A stretch of DNA of 64,000 bases, taken from NCBI GenBank assembly GCA_004352715.1, contig SCFE01000116.1:1123926-1187925 (forward strand), given 5' to 3'. Below the pieces are notes generated by a model that was not told the origin of the DNA, searched no databases, and was given only the letters and a program-made list of their open reading frames with translations. Shown piece by piece: positions 34,138-46,180 of the stretch (position 1 is the stretch's first letter; each line of letters opens with the position of its first letter). This DNA comes from Hofstenia miamia (taxonomy: Eukaryota; Xenacoelomorpha; Acoela). Both the position numbers and the translations under genes were made by a program.

Positions 34138-35249
34138 TCATGATTCAATTCTATTGTATGCACAAACGGGGGATTTCGTCTGAACCGTTGGGACAATCGT
34201 TTCTTTGGCCACGCAGAACGTCTTGTCGCTACACATGAATTTTCCAGAAGCACAGAGTGGGTTCGCTGCATTACGGTTTTGATTGCAATCACGTTCATTG
34301 GATTCATCTGCACAATCGAAAACACCATCACATGTGCTCCTATAAGACTATTAATAAAGTGTAAAAAAAATTTTTTACCATATGGGAATGCATTTAAAGT
34401 TGGATTTACAGCTATAGTGCTCGGCTTTGCATGTGTACTCAATCTTCAATGGTGGCCGAATTTCACAATGGTCTTCATCGTCCCAATTTTTGCAATCAAT
34501 TGTTCTATCACAAACTTGTTGCCATGAAATACAGTAAGATTTATCACAACACATATAACCTCTGCACATCGATGGGGGACAGAAGTATTCGTCTGTGTAA
34601 TCCCCACAATCATTCACCATGTCACATACTTTGTGCTCAGAAATGCAAACATCATTTCCACATCGATACTCTTCTTCTTTGCATTCGCGGTAAGCTAAAA
34701 ATTAGGAAATATTTTCTAAATCTATATAAAACTACCTGTTTTACATAGAGAGGCAACCTCATCACTGCTGTCACCACAGTCGTTGTTACGATCACACGTA
34801 AGGGAACCATCGATACATTTACCGTTTTTGCAGACGAACTGATCTGGATAGCACTCGGGTATAATGGGACAAAATATTTCATCGGACTTATCTTCACAGT
34901 GAGAAATACCATCACAATAAAATTCTCCTTGAATACATTCACCATTGCGACATTGGAAGTCAGTGGACCCACAGCGAGTTTTTGTAGGAGGATGCGGTGG
35001 TTTTATGCAGAATAATCCTTCCTCTGAGTTGTCGCCGCAATCATCAACTCCATTACATACAAGATCGGAATGCAGGCATTTACCAAAGCGACATTGAAAT
35101 TCATACGAAAGGCATTTGGGGGCAACGGTCGTGGTTACAGGCGGAGGCAAAAAATTCCTTCGTCAGATCGATCGCCACAATCAGGCAGGCCAAGTACTGC
35201 GGAACACATTTTCCATCATCTTTGCACGCAAATTCTCCGAATCCACAAA
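34138..35249 (-). pseudogene. LDLA-repeat gene copy, lineage 2 (3' part, disrupted)
   Basis: Three exons: 35249-34736, 34694-34379 and 34339-34138, with introns of 41 and 39 nt. Module order matches the 47 kb gene: [32 protein letters not shown], then CKEEEYRC, CRGYMC, CKAEHYSC and the terminal CASGKFMC. Lesions: a 10-nt deletion near 35190 and a one-base deletion near 35147 (both shared with the 49.0 kb segment) in the first exon. In the last exon a net 19-nt deletion near 34215 and a 5-nt deletion near 34160 together restore the frame, so the end still reads YNRIES and stops. The middle exon is intact. The left edge of the copy at 35250 is a single N. Secreted role as for the lineage 1 gene. 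Confidence 0.75.
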
Positions 35250-35250
35250 N

Positions 35251-35783
35251 TCTGTGTAATCCCCACAATCATTCACCATGTCACATACTTTGTGCTCAGA
35301 AATGCAAACATCATTTCCACATCGATACTCTTCTTCCTTGCATTCGCGGTAAGCTAAAAATTAAGAAATACTTTTCGTATTTCTATAAAAATTAGCTGTT
35401 TTACATAAAGATGCAACCTCGTCACTGCTGTCACCGCAGTCGTTGTCACGATCACAAGTAAGGGCGCCAGCAATGCATTTACCGTTTTTACAAACAAATT
35501 GATCTGGATAACACTGGCATAATAGGACAGAATATTTCATCAGAATTATCTTCACAGTGAGAAATACCATCACAATAAAATTCTCCTTGAATACATTCAC
35601 CATTGCGACATTGGAAGTCAGTGGACCCACAGCGAGTTTTTGTAGGAGGATGCGGTGGTTTTATGCAGAATAATCCTTCCTCTGAGTTGTCGCCGCAATC
35701 ATCAACTCCATTACATACAAGATCGGAATGCAGGCATTTACCAAAGCGACATTGAAATTCATACGAAAGGCATTTGGGGGCAA
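35251..35783 (-). pseudogene. LDLA-repeat gene fragment, lineage 2, with dead splice donor
   Basis: Exon 35783-35396 encodes the [16 protein letters not shown] and CYPDQFVC modules. A two-base deletion near 35517 (CCAG--TGTTATCC against CCCGAGTGCTATCC elsewhere) shifts the frame between the second and third. Its donor should be CAG|GTAATT; here it is CAG|CTAATT because 35395 differs from all three sister copies. The next exon starts at 35353 (AYREC) and is cut by the N at 35250. The 5' side enters an N run (35784-35829). Confidence 0.75.
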
Positions 35784-35829
35784 NNNNNNNNNNNNNNNNN
35801 NNNNNNNNNNNNNNNNNNNNNNNNNNNNN

Positions 35830-36600
35830 TGGGGAGAAAAATTTAGGTCTGCTTACACTATTTAAAAATACGCTTATCTTCATAATTTACTCTTCGGATT
35901 GCTTTGGCACCTAAATTAAATGCTATATTGTTGTAACACTCTCAGTCCTTTTAAAAGACTTTCCATTGTAATGGGCATTAGATCTGCAGCAGACGTTATT
36001 ACCATTAATCCCAACAAAGTGGTCTTTGCTTATAAAAGATAAGTTGTGAATGTCCAATTCAAAGAAATATTATATAATAATTCACAAAGCTTGCTGATAG
36101 ACGCCCCAAACTTTATTCACACGTGATATCATCGCAAAGTGAAATACTTATAGCTACCGAAACCATTTTGTCTAAAAATATTTTTCTAGTCCCATATAAT
36201 AATTATTTATTTTTAAAATCCTCTGTGTATATATAATCACTATACAAATAAAGTGATAAGAACTTAAGATTTTAAACAGTTTTGTTACTGGTTAAATGAC
36301 TAAGCTTGTTTGTTGTGATTGATTTCTTGGGAAATTTATATAGTTGATTTCTCTTGGTTTCAAATGTATTTTTACAGTTCTTTTAAAGTTTTCAATTTTT
36401 ATTTAAATTGAGGTGGTAATTCATTCCGTTAGTCAATATTTATTAGCAGCAATCATTTCTCGTAAAAGTATAAAAAAGCATGGTGGTTGTGCCATCTTTT
36501 ATTTTAATTGAAAATACAAAAAATTGATTTCGCATGCAGTATTATCGTGCAAAAATCAGTTTATGCTCCACATGTAAGCGTAATAACCACTTGTGTCTAT
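35830..36600. other. Non-coding interval
   Basis: AT-rich; no exon or repeat family recognised. Confidence 0.45.
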
Positions 36601-36609
36601 CCCCTCTAT

Positions 36610-37470
36610 GGAAGTTGAGTAATATAAAGAGGAGCTCGCAAGGGTCCATTGCTATTCATCATTTATATCAATGATTTACCAAAATTGTTTAAATACTATT
36701 CCTTACCCTTTCGCAGAAGATATTAAATTGTGCGCTACATCTTTATCACTAATTGAAGAAGTTTTAGCTGTCATTCAAAATTGGGCCTATAACAATGAAT
36801 TTCAATGTTAATAAATTTCAATTATATTTCTTACATGGTTCAAGCTCGATTCAAATAATGGGAAATAGTATAAATTCGTCTGATTAGGTTAAAGACCTTG
36901 GTGTTTATATCTCCAAAAATCTGTCATGGAAGAGCCATATCTCTAACAAAATTAAAGCGGCTAATTATACACTCCTTTATCTTAAGCTCCATATTCCTTG
37001 TGACACTAATCTTCAAACAAAAATACACTTATATAACACTATGATAAAATCTAAGCTAATCTGACCTATGCTTCTCAAATCTGGCATTGCAATTCCTCAA
37101 GTCTTAACATACTTGAAAAACTGCAAAGACGCTGTACAAAATGCATATTACCACATGGAAATTATAAGCAAAATAATTATAAAACTGAACATATTGCTTA
37201 TATCTTTGTATTTAGAAATTTCAAATCTGCTGTACCTCAACAAACTTTTAAACCATAAAGTAGATTTAAGTTCTAAAGATTTCATTGACATTTTCATTCC
37301 TCGCACTTCAACAAGAAGATCAACCAAAACACTTTTCACGTCAAAATATCTGAATAAAAGTAATTTATTTTTCCACAGAATTGTTAAAGTAGTAAATTAT
37401 GTGCATTTCCATACTGAGATTGATCTATTCGATTGTCCAAAAAGGGTTTCGAAAGCATTCAAATAATTTT
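36610..37470 (+). mobile_element. Non-LTR retrotransposon reverse transcriptase, decayed
   Basis: Plus-strand translation in changing frames gives GARKGPLLFIIYINDLPKLF (the RT GVPQGSxLGPLLFxxYINDL block), PFAEDIKLCA (degenerate F/YADD with the first Asp changed), then LTYASQIWHCNSSSLNILEK and LQRRCTKCI of the RT C-terminus. At least ten stops or frameshifts are visible. Jockey/CR1-like by motif. The 132-codon frame 37068-37466 partly follows the wrong frame. Confidence 0.85.
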
Positions 37471-37479
37471 TTTTGAAAT

Positions 37480-37990
37480 TATTTCTCGAAATACTACAGC
37501 ATTACTAATCATTATTCTTTTCATCTTGTATGCAATTTCTCTTGTTGCAAAGAAAAGAATTCTTATTTATTTTGTACACAATTTTTAGTTACTGGTAACT
37601 TTCTTTTAGGAAGTAAAGCCTTTTAATAAAAAATAAAAAAATAAACTTATCTGTTTTACTCATATTTAGGGATGATTAGAGTTTGGCTCAGATATTGTTT
37701 ATTTTATCCAAAACAAATGTAGCGATTAACAAACAAACCACTGCTAGTATACTAATGTTTTCGATTTTCCAAATGTGATTACATGCCAGTACAGAGCATA
37801 TGCTCTCTAAAAAGTAAATGATTTTATTGTACAAAACTATGCCGTTCTCATTTTTTACCAACATTTTTGCGGTTTACTAAAGATAATATATCTCAAGTAA
37901 AAAAGTAGCCACTTTTCATAATATGACTCATTAGTTTTCACATTGGTACAATTAATAGTTCAAAATATTGCCAAATATTAGAGGAATTTG
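37480..37990. other. Non-coding interval
   Basis: Nothing recognised. Confidence 0.45.
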
Positions 37991-38004
37991 TAACATACTC
38001 AACC

Positions 38005-38330
38005 TGCTTATATCCCAATTCATGGATCTTACAACAAGATGGAGCAACCCTCATACCTCAAAATCTACAAGAGTTTTTACCAATTACAAAATTCACCGAT
38101 TTTCCCAGACAAAGTACCCATAGAAACGTGTGGCAGATTCTGAAGGATTTTGTAGAGAAAAATCCCACAAATCTGAAAGAATTAAAGAATGACATCCTTG
38201 AATCGCAACACCAAGTAACTCAAGAAGTTAGATTCCGCTTAATGGATTCAGTTTCAAGAGGTTTATCTGCGTGTCACGCTTTGCATGGCAAACTTGTCAA
38301 AAAATTTGTTACCAGGTTACAAGCTGAGAC
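38005..38330 (+). mobile_element. Tc1-like transposase C-terminal remnant
   Basis: The plus frame reads WILQQDGATLIPQNLQEFL, the region around the second catalytic Asp of Tc1/mariner DDE enzymes. After TDFPRQSTHRNVWQILKDFV come NPTNLKELKNDILE and a LMDSVSRGLSACHALHG end, corresponding to the usual NPIENLWxxLK...P-x-NL-x-EL segment. The core NPIE is replaced by STHR, and the N-terminal part is not found. TIRs were not located. Confidence 0.7.
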
Positions 38331-38469
38331 AATAATATTTTTAAATATATTTTTAAGCCTCTATTTGTATTTCGTTTGTTTTCGAAAATGTGTTTATAAT
38401 GTGTTCACTTTCTTACTAGAGCTATTGGAGTTGGTATGGCATGCTGGCAAGCCCTACTAATTGTTTCAT

Positions 38470-40390
38470 AATTTTATTATTCTGTTTTTGGCGAAATATT
38501 TTTTAGTATTCTATGTTAATACCATTGATCGACCCACAAGAATTCTATGGATTTGAATAAAAAAAATTGATCCATTGAGAGATATGAGAATGATGGAGAT
38601 AATCAAAATAATCGTATTTGAATGTAATGCAAAAATTCAGTTCCATTTTTCAATTTTCTGTTTGAAAGGTGACCAGATTTGCACATTTTGTGGCAGTTTA
38701 TTTTAACTTAGATCTCGCAGACTCAAACGCTTCTGCTAAAGCGATCCCTCAGCCTTACCAAACTTGAACCCATAATTGGCGAAATTTTAGTTTTATAGAA
38801 ATCATAATAAAATATATGCACTGTCAAGTAGTCACTGTATATTTGGGACCCTGCGTGCGATAACATGGAGCTCGACGCATCCCCATTTCATGCTTTAAAT
38901 TTTCATTAGCCCACCAAAATTATTTAAAACTGTTTATTAAAAATTATATTTCTAATTTGGGAGATAGAATTTTTTGATAAATGCTTATTACTTTTTATAT
39001 TTTACAACCCCATCCCAGAAAGCTCCAAAATTCAAATTTTGGACCCAAATTTGATTCAAATTGTTTCTAATGAACTGTACTTTACTTTGCAGTTTGGGGA
39101 CCCGATGCGGTCGTATCCCCTCATTGACGCCACTGCAAACCAATATTAAGCACAAATCTTAAATAGTAAATGAGTACGGCGAGGAAGAATTACGTCCGAA
39201 CTAAAAAGAGGTCCTATACAAATGCACAGTTTAAATTCAAACCTAGTTTAAATAATTACTCCTTCGAATTTACAATTTCTATGCTTTTTTAAATTCAAAA
39301 TAGTTCGTTTACAAAATCTCATAACGGATGGAAAAAAGTCGAAAACGATGATGAGACAATAAAAATATCAGAGTTCAACTTGACTTCTAAAACAGAAATA
39401 TTCAAAGCTCAACGAAATAACTAAAAATCTTGAATCATGAAAAAGTGAGTTAATATTGTCCTTCTTCGTTATAGTTTGTATCACGTAATTGTATTATTCG
39501 AAACCCTTTTTGTTTGATAAGCTAAAGTAATATTTAAATTAATAGCAAAACTAAATCAGAAGTCCTTGGATTCCTTCAATGTCCTTAGGATTATTTAAGA
39601 TTGTGAACTTGAAGAAGGCTAAAATAAGTTCAATATGTCATACAACCTATTTTATTTATTAAAGCAGATTAATATTCGAAAGTGTGTTGTAATAGTATTT
39701 ATAGATCACAAAGATTTTGAGGTTTTTGAATAAGCTTTTTGTTCTATGATTTTGATCCAACCCTTCGAGAGTCTTATCTCTTGGAAGAACAGTTACACAT
39801 TCTTGTCAATAATATGCGGAATATTTATACTTTTATATGTTTTAATGATTTTATGGAATAAAGATGGGATGACGTATTATAAAATACCAACAATCGAATA
39901 AAACAGCATTGTCACAAATATCTATGAGGCAGCTTTTGTTTTACAACGGTTTGTATTCTCCTGTAGAATGATTCATACAAGTTATACAAAAAAATTTTAA
40001 AAAATCATGTTTTATTTAATCCATAATTGTTTTCGATTGCAAGTGGAATGATGCGAAATTCTGTTGTTTAAATAATACCAAAGATTCTTTGATTTTCAAT
40101 TGGAGAAAAGCAGGCCACTTGGGTAAAATGGGTACAGCTTCAGTTTCAAAAAACGTAGTACTTTTGACAAGGTGCTTTATTTTGTTGCAGTAGGGCATTA
40201 TTTTTAAGAAATTGTAGCTTACTTTGTTTCAAGATACAAATATTTTAAGATCCATCCATTGTTCAGAGTGAAAAATTCGCATACCTTTAGACCAAATGGC
40301 ACCAAAACCCCGAATTAATGAACGGGCATAAGAATTTATGAGTTGAAGATTCTCTTGTTTGTCTAATGAAATATAATTAAAAAAGAGTCA
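38470..40390. other. Non-coding interval with one GC-rich repeat end
   Basis: A block at about 39095-39137 (GACCCGATGCGG..CCCCTCATTGACGCCACTGC) carries the same GACGCCACTG terminus as interspersed family A. It marks another element end. The rest is AT-rich without genes. Confidence 0.45.
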
Positions 40391-40399
40391 CCAATTAAA

Positions 40400-40960
40400 G
40401 GATAAAAAATAGAACTAAAGCAGGGCAATTTAGCTCTATCAAATGCTGATGACAGTGACATATATGAACATGTAAGCATTAAAAGAAAAGTTTTTGATAG
40501 CTTAAATAAAATAAACCAAAAATGGCGATATGTATTAATACAATTTTAGGAAAAACTAAAAGGACTTCAACTGACTTTAATCAATTAAGAATTGACAATG
40601 AAATTACAACAGAAAAAACAAAAATATTAGACCACCTAAAAAGAAATTTTAACAAACTTGGAAATTTCAATTTTCACCAATATAATGGAATAAAAATATT
40701 AAGAAATTTACACAATATAGGTATTCTTCTTTTAGACTGGCAAATGTCCGCGGACTATTTTCTCTCGTAAAACACTCAGAAATCTCACTTAGAACTCAAT
40801 GTATATCATGTGCCAATAAAACAAGCAATTTGATCTCCTTATTACCAAATTCAAATGGATATGTTATCAACATTATTTAAATTTAAATTTCGTCAGCCAT
40901 CCATTCTATTTTTAAAAAAAAATTTTAAATTCAATGAACGTTCTCAAAAATGTTTATGGT
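40400..40960 (+). mobile_element. Reverse transcriptase fragment (degenerate)
   Basis: LALSNADDSDIYEHV resembles the FADD box, followed by LNKINQKW and, in another frame, GKTKRTSTDFNQLRIDNEI and KTKILDHL. These correspond to the N-x-x-KT-x-x-x-x-F-T-x-K and KYLG region of non-LTR RTs. The frame changes more than once. Identification rests on motif order and is moderate. Confidence 0.5.
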
Positions 40961-41409
40961 TAGATAAGAACTCTAATAATTTTCACCACACAGCAACCAA
41001 AACGTCGAATAATGTAAATCATGAGGTTAAAATAGAAAATTCCGAAAAAATTTGAGGACATTCCTCTTTAATAGACAAGGAATACTTAGTGACAATAATA
41101 CACAACACTCATTTGAAAGGTTTGTATAATGCCACAAATCTACGCATATACACTCACACACATTTATATTATATATTTTTTTTGTTATTTATAAGTACAT
41201 ATAGCTGGTAGTTTCTACTTTTGTATTTGTTTTATGTAGCATTAATAATTAGAGACACAAACATGCTAAACTAATTTACTGATTTATTACACTGAGCTCA
41301 ACACATACATAGACACACACCAAGTTATAATTGTTATTATATATTATATATTTAGTTTGTAGTTTAATTGGATCTTTTAGCAAAGTATTGCTTTGATTCT
41401 TATTATTAC

Positions 41410-41844
41410 TCTTAATTCTCACAGCCTCATGCTGGTATCTCTTTCAGCCCGGGGAACTCACTAGATCCCAGGCAGTCTGAGAGCTTTCCTCAGGACTCTA
41501 GCTGTTCCTAACAATGCTGCCTTCTGTGCTACTGCTCCTCCTCACTTTGGTACTCCAAACTCCTCCAAGTATCTCTTATTCTTCTTACACACTGCTTCTA
41601 GTGCTCCTACTACTACCAGGACTACTTCAACCTTCTTTAACTTCCACAGCCTTTCTATTTCTTCTGCCAACTCCCTGTACTGGATTATCTTCTCTTTCTC
41701 CTTGCTCGCTACATTTCTGTCCTTTGGGACTGCTATGTTTATCACTGTTCTTAATCTTTTCTCTTTGTTTACCACTACTATGTCTGGCCTCCGTGCTTCT
41801 ATCACCTTGCATGTCTGTATGTTGAAGTCCCACAGTACTTTTGC
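41410..41844 (-). mobile_element. 3' end of a non-LTR retrotransposon
   Basis: The minus strand reads VLWDFNIQTCKVIEARRPDI, then VINIAVPKDRNV, RELAEEIERLWKLKKVEVV and EEFGVPK, with a stop, and then in the same frame AALLGTARVLRKALRLPGI. This IEARRPDIVVVDK...DIAVPGD...ExKY..L..EI..LW...K-V...GALG order is the standard C-terminal end of many invertebrate LINE polyproteins. The region is markedly GC-richer than its surroundings, fitting a recent insertion. It is 5'-truncated at a G-rich junction (41845-41885). Confidence 0.85.
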
Positions 41845-42783
41845 AAGAGGGGATACAGAGGGGGGCGGGGGCCCATGCCCCCTCTAAAATAAGAAAAATT
41901 CATTAAAATTGTACAATAAAAATTCAAAGAAAATTCCTTAATACCGTCAAATGGAGGGATTAAGAACTTTTTTGTAAGTGTTTTACAAAGATCTGGAACA
42001 TGTAAAATGTATTTCATTGAATTTTACACTATAATGGGTCCTATGGATCTTAAAATTTCATCTCAATAAACATTAGAATATTTAGTTTTCAGGAATTGTT
42101 TTAAATTTTAAAAGTATTTCAATTCTCTCTTTTGGATGGGGATGAATAGTAACACATATGATTTCTGTGAGTTAATTTAATTTAAACATAAAATTTTAAA
42201 TTATTTTGCATTTAAAAATATACTGTGAAATTTGATTAGCATAGCTAAGGATACCCCATGGCACATAAACTTATAGTGATTAATTTATAGACAAAAGAAC
42301 AATGTGTTATATTAAGCATAATAATTAAATAAAATTTTCTCTTTGTCTACAATTTCTATTTCTCAACACTGATTGAAATTGAGACTAAGCACACATTCAT
42401 ACCATTAGGTGAAAATTTTGAAATTTACCTAATCTCGCCTCATTTACACCACTGGTGTTCAGTGCATCTGGTGGAGTATCACCGCTCACTGAAAAGTTTC
42501 TAAAACAACTTTGTGGTTTAATCACTGACAAAAGCTTACCAACTATTCCATAACCTACAACTGGATAAGATGCCAACTTAGCTTCTCTTGTTGCTAAACA
42601 TGATCCTCTGCATTCGTAGAACTAGAAAACACCATGCAAATTCAAGGCTTGAAGTTTATCACCACTTAGATGGAGCCAGCCACTACCTCAAGTGACATTG
42701 AAAGTTCTTATTTGAAACTGATTTATTTTAATTCTGTTCCAAGATACACAACCCTGACCGAGTATTTATTTGATCAGAATTTG
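41845..42783. other. Non-coding interval
   Basis: G-rich tract at 41857-41882, then AT-rich sequence. A TTTACACCACTGGTG word near 42440 may be another degenerate repeat end. Confidence 0.4.
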
Positions 42784-43783
42784 NNNNNNNNNNNNNNNNN
42801 NNNNNNNNNNNNNNNNNNNNNNNNNNNNNNNNNNNNNNNNNNNNNNNNNNNNNNNNNNNNNNNNNNNNNNNNNNNNNNNNNNNNNNNNNNNNNNNNNNNN
42901 NNNNNNNNNNNNNNNNNNNNNNNNNNNNNNNNNNNNNNNNNNNNNNNNNNNNNNNNNNNNNNNNNNNNNNNNNNNNNNNNNNNNNNNNNNNNNNNNNNNN
43001 NNNNNNNNNNNNNNNNNNNNNNNNNNNNNNNNNNNNNNNNNNNNNNNNNNNNNNNNNNNNNNNNNNNNNNNNNNNNNNNNNNNNNNNNNNNNNNNNNNNN
43101 NNNNNNNNNNNNNNNNNNNNNNNNNNNNNNNNNNNNNNNNNNNNNNNNNNNNNNNNNNNNNNNNNNNNNNNNNNNNNNNNNNNNNNNNNNNNNNNNNNNN
43201 NNNNNNNNNNNNNNNNNNNNNNNNNNNNNNNNNNNNNNNNNNNNNNNNNNNNNNNNNNNNNNNNNNNNNNNNNNNNNNNNNNNNNNNNNNNNNNNNNNNN
43301 NNNNNNNNNNNNNNNNNNNNNNNNNNNNNNNNNNNNNNNNNNNNNNNNNNNNNNNNNNNNNNNNNNNNNNNNNNNNNNNNNNNNNNNNNNNNNNNNNNNN
43401 NNNNNNNNNNNNNNNNNNNNNNNNNNNNNNNNNNNNNNNNNNNNNNNNNNNNNNNNNNNNNNNNNNNNNNNNNNNNNNNNNNNNNNNNNNNNNNNNNNNN
43501 NNNNNNNNNNNNNNNNNNNNNNNNNNNNNNNNNNNNNNNNNNNNNNNNNNNNNNNNNNNNNNNNNNNNNNNNNNNNNNNNNNNNNNNNNNNNNNNNNNNN
43601 NNNNNNNNNNNNNNNNNNNNNNNNNNNNNNNNNNNNNNNNNNNNNNNNNNNNNNNNNNNNNNNNNNNNNNNNNNNNNNNNNNNNNNNNNNNNNNNNNNNN
43701 NNNNNNNNNNNNNNNNNNNNNNNNNNNNNNNNNNNNNNNNNNNNNNNNNNNNNNNNNNNNNNNNNNNNNNNNNNNNNNNNNNN
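42784..43783. other. 1000-N assembly gap
   Basis: Exactly 1000 Ns, so probably of unknown true size. It removes the 3' part of the LDLA pseudogene that follows. Confidence 0.98.
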
Positions 43784-44631
43784 GAAGATACCTTCATCTG
43801 AAGCATCGGCACAGTCAATTATTTGGTCACAAACTAGGAACTGCAATGCATTTCTTATCTCTACATACAAACTCCTCTTCAGTGCAAATCTCTCCCATTC
43901 GTGGACTCTGCTCAATGGGAGTGCAAAAAACTGCGTTCATCAGATCCATCAGTACAATCTCGATTACCATTACAAACTTTCGTATTGTAAATACAATCAC
44001 CGTTTACACAGGCATATTCATCTTTAGCACTTTGTAGTAGCTGGCAGCGTAGTTGTTGGGCAATTCCATTCATCATCCGCAATAATTGGACAGTCTCGTA
44101 CACCATCGCATACAGCTCGTTTGTGAATACAACTACCATCTTCCTTGTACATGTAATTATTTACAGGGCACAAACTTGATGGTGTAGTGGTTGAAGAAGG
44201 TTCAGTGGGTGGACCACATTTGGCTTCATCACTCCAATTTCCACATTCATTCAAACCATTGCATTCACATGTTTCGGCCACGCATCGTCCTAAAAATTAC
44301 ATAAAATTATTATTTGATTATTTTATACCATTATAGGAAAACAAATTGATCAGAAGCACATTGGGTTGTTTTGGAGGCAGCATTGGACACAATACAGTCA
44401 CAATGCCATTTCCTAGAAATACATTTAGCACCTAATTTGCAAAGAAACTCTTCGTTTTGCACATTGGAACATTGTTGCAGAATTTTTCATCAGTTAAATC
44501 ACCGCAGTATTTTCTCCCATTAGAAAGGAAAAAACACCAATACATCCGGCATTGTCACACTGAAACTGACCTTTGCATGCAGGCAATGACCAGCGTTTGA
44601 TCAGCATTGAAAACTCTTCGTAAAGCCACTG
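43784..44631 (-). pseudogene. LDLA-repeat pseudogene, lineage 1
   Basis: Two exons, 44631-44329 (acceptor TTTTTTCAG|TGG) and 44289-43784, separated by a 39-nt intron at the same position and phase as in the 25.5-27.5 kb gene. The order of modules is the same (GQFQCDN, the CECNGLNECG half-module, HKRAVCDGVRDC, KDEYACVNGDC). Lesions are many: frame changes in the first exon after GCIGVFSFL and around 44455, loss of part of a module near 44390, a Cys to Tyr change (NNYMYKEDG), an 8-nt deletion near 44032 that removes the first Cys of a module, an extra T near 43928 and a two-base loss near 43835. Clearly dead. Confidence 0.85.
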
Positions 44632-44639
44632 AAAAAATA

Positions 44640-46180
44640 TATCTATGATTTTTTCTGCCATTGAACACTTGCACCGCCATAGGGTGTTTTTCCTCAGCAT
44701 TAATCTGGCCATTTCATTAGAAAAGCCAGTGACAGTAGGACGTTGGATTAGAGTGAGGACAATTTTCCTCCTCAAATATTCACAACAGTTCAACATTTGC
44801 AGGATATCTTGGTTAACAATTATAAATCAGATCTATCCAATGCTTTTGATTATTAATTTAATATCTACTTCTAAATGTTCTTGCAAAAGCGGTAAAAGAA
44901 ATTGCTACACTTTTGCTAATGATGTTGAAATATTTTCATTTTTTGACACAGTTAAGCTGCACCAACTGTCATCTGCAAGTATAAGTAAGAGTTTCTGTTC
45001 TTATGTTAGCCATGCATCGCTAAGCTACTGACTGGATAGTAGCAATTGTACATGATTAACCCTTATCACCATTGACGGGTGTAACTTGTAGGGTTGGGAG
45101 AGATTCCATACCATGCTATTCAATTTTGCAATTTCATACATTATATAAATTGTCTAGATTATAATTCGAGTAAGTCTTAGGGTGGCAATTTTGTAGTCAT
45201 TCGGTGGTCAGGGAGAATTCTCTACAAGCTTGGGCAACTCCAGCCACTAAAGCAAGCCTCTTATTTAGATCGTAATATATTTGACATTCTTTGCTTTGAG
45301 GTCAGGTTCTTAAATATTGATAATTTCTTTGTCTACTAATAATTTCGCAATACCTCCAAAAGTCATTTTAGTATAATGGTTCACGAATGTATATTCTGTT
45401 GGGCGTAACCACACCTAGATGTACATGGTATGTCTGGTTAATCAATGTTGTTAAAGCAGAATATTTTAAATCCATGTCTTCAAAGAGGAAAACAAGATAT
45501 TTCCAATGAATGATTTATCATTAATGAGCAAATTGTTAAAATACAAATACTTTAAGCTTTATTTTTTATATTCTTGACATTAAATGTGTACTCTCAAATG
45601 TAGATGAAACTCAAAGTGGACAAATCTACTTGAAGCGAAGGCAGTTGACTATCTAATGCGGACTATGCATTTACCATGTCTTGGCCTGTTTGCGACTCGA
45701 GTCTCAACAATGTCAAAAATTTTCTTCATTGAAAAGACATTGCAAAGAAAATGTTTTTGATGAAAATGTAAACAAAAAACTGTTTTTCAATATTTCACGT
45801 TTGTTGTACGGAATACAGCACAGTTGTAATTTTTTATATATTTATTGTCCATCCTTTAATTGCTCTTCGATAATTTAAGAATTTTGATTATACCAACGTA
45901 AATCTAAAAACTTTTTAAAGTGAGTTAGAAATATTTTTTTCTATATTTGATATATGGCTGAAGCCCCTATTTTAGTTGTTCCAGGTGCGGAAATGCTTTC
46001 AGTGGTTCGGCTCTAATGGTTTCTAACATTTCTACCATATGTATTAATCCCCACCCGGTTTTTGATAATTCTGCCTTGTAAGTGCTGCGGATTATCACTT
46101 TTCTCACACTTTAGCGTCGGGGTACCATTGGCGGAAGAGGGTAGGGTGAGGCTGCTAATTTAAGAAAGTATTTAAATCTG
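44640..46180. other. Non-coding interval
   Basis: Frames at plus 44645-45031 and minus 44494-44796 overlap the pseudogene edge and have no independent domain. No other feature recognised. Confidence 0.45.

Noticed and set aside
37068-37466. 132-codon plus-strand ORF
   Set aside because: Its start lies in a shifted frame of the decayed reverse transcriptase; no domain of its own.
41514-41825. Leucine-rich plus-strand ORF of 103 codons
   Set aside because: Antisense of the retrotransposon C-terminal coding region at 41844-41410.
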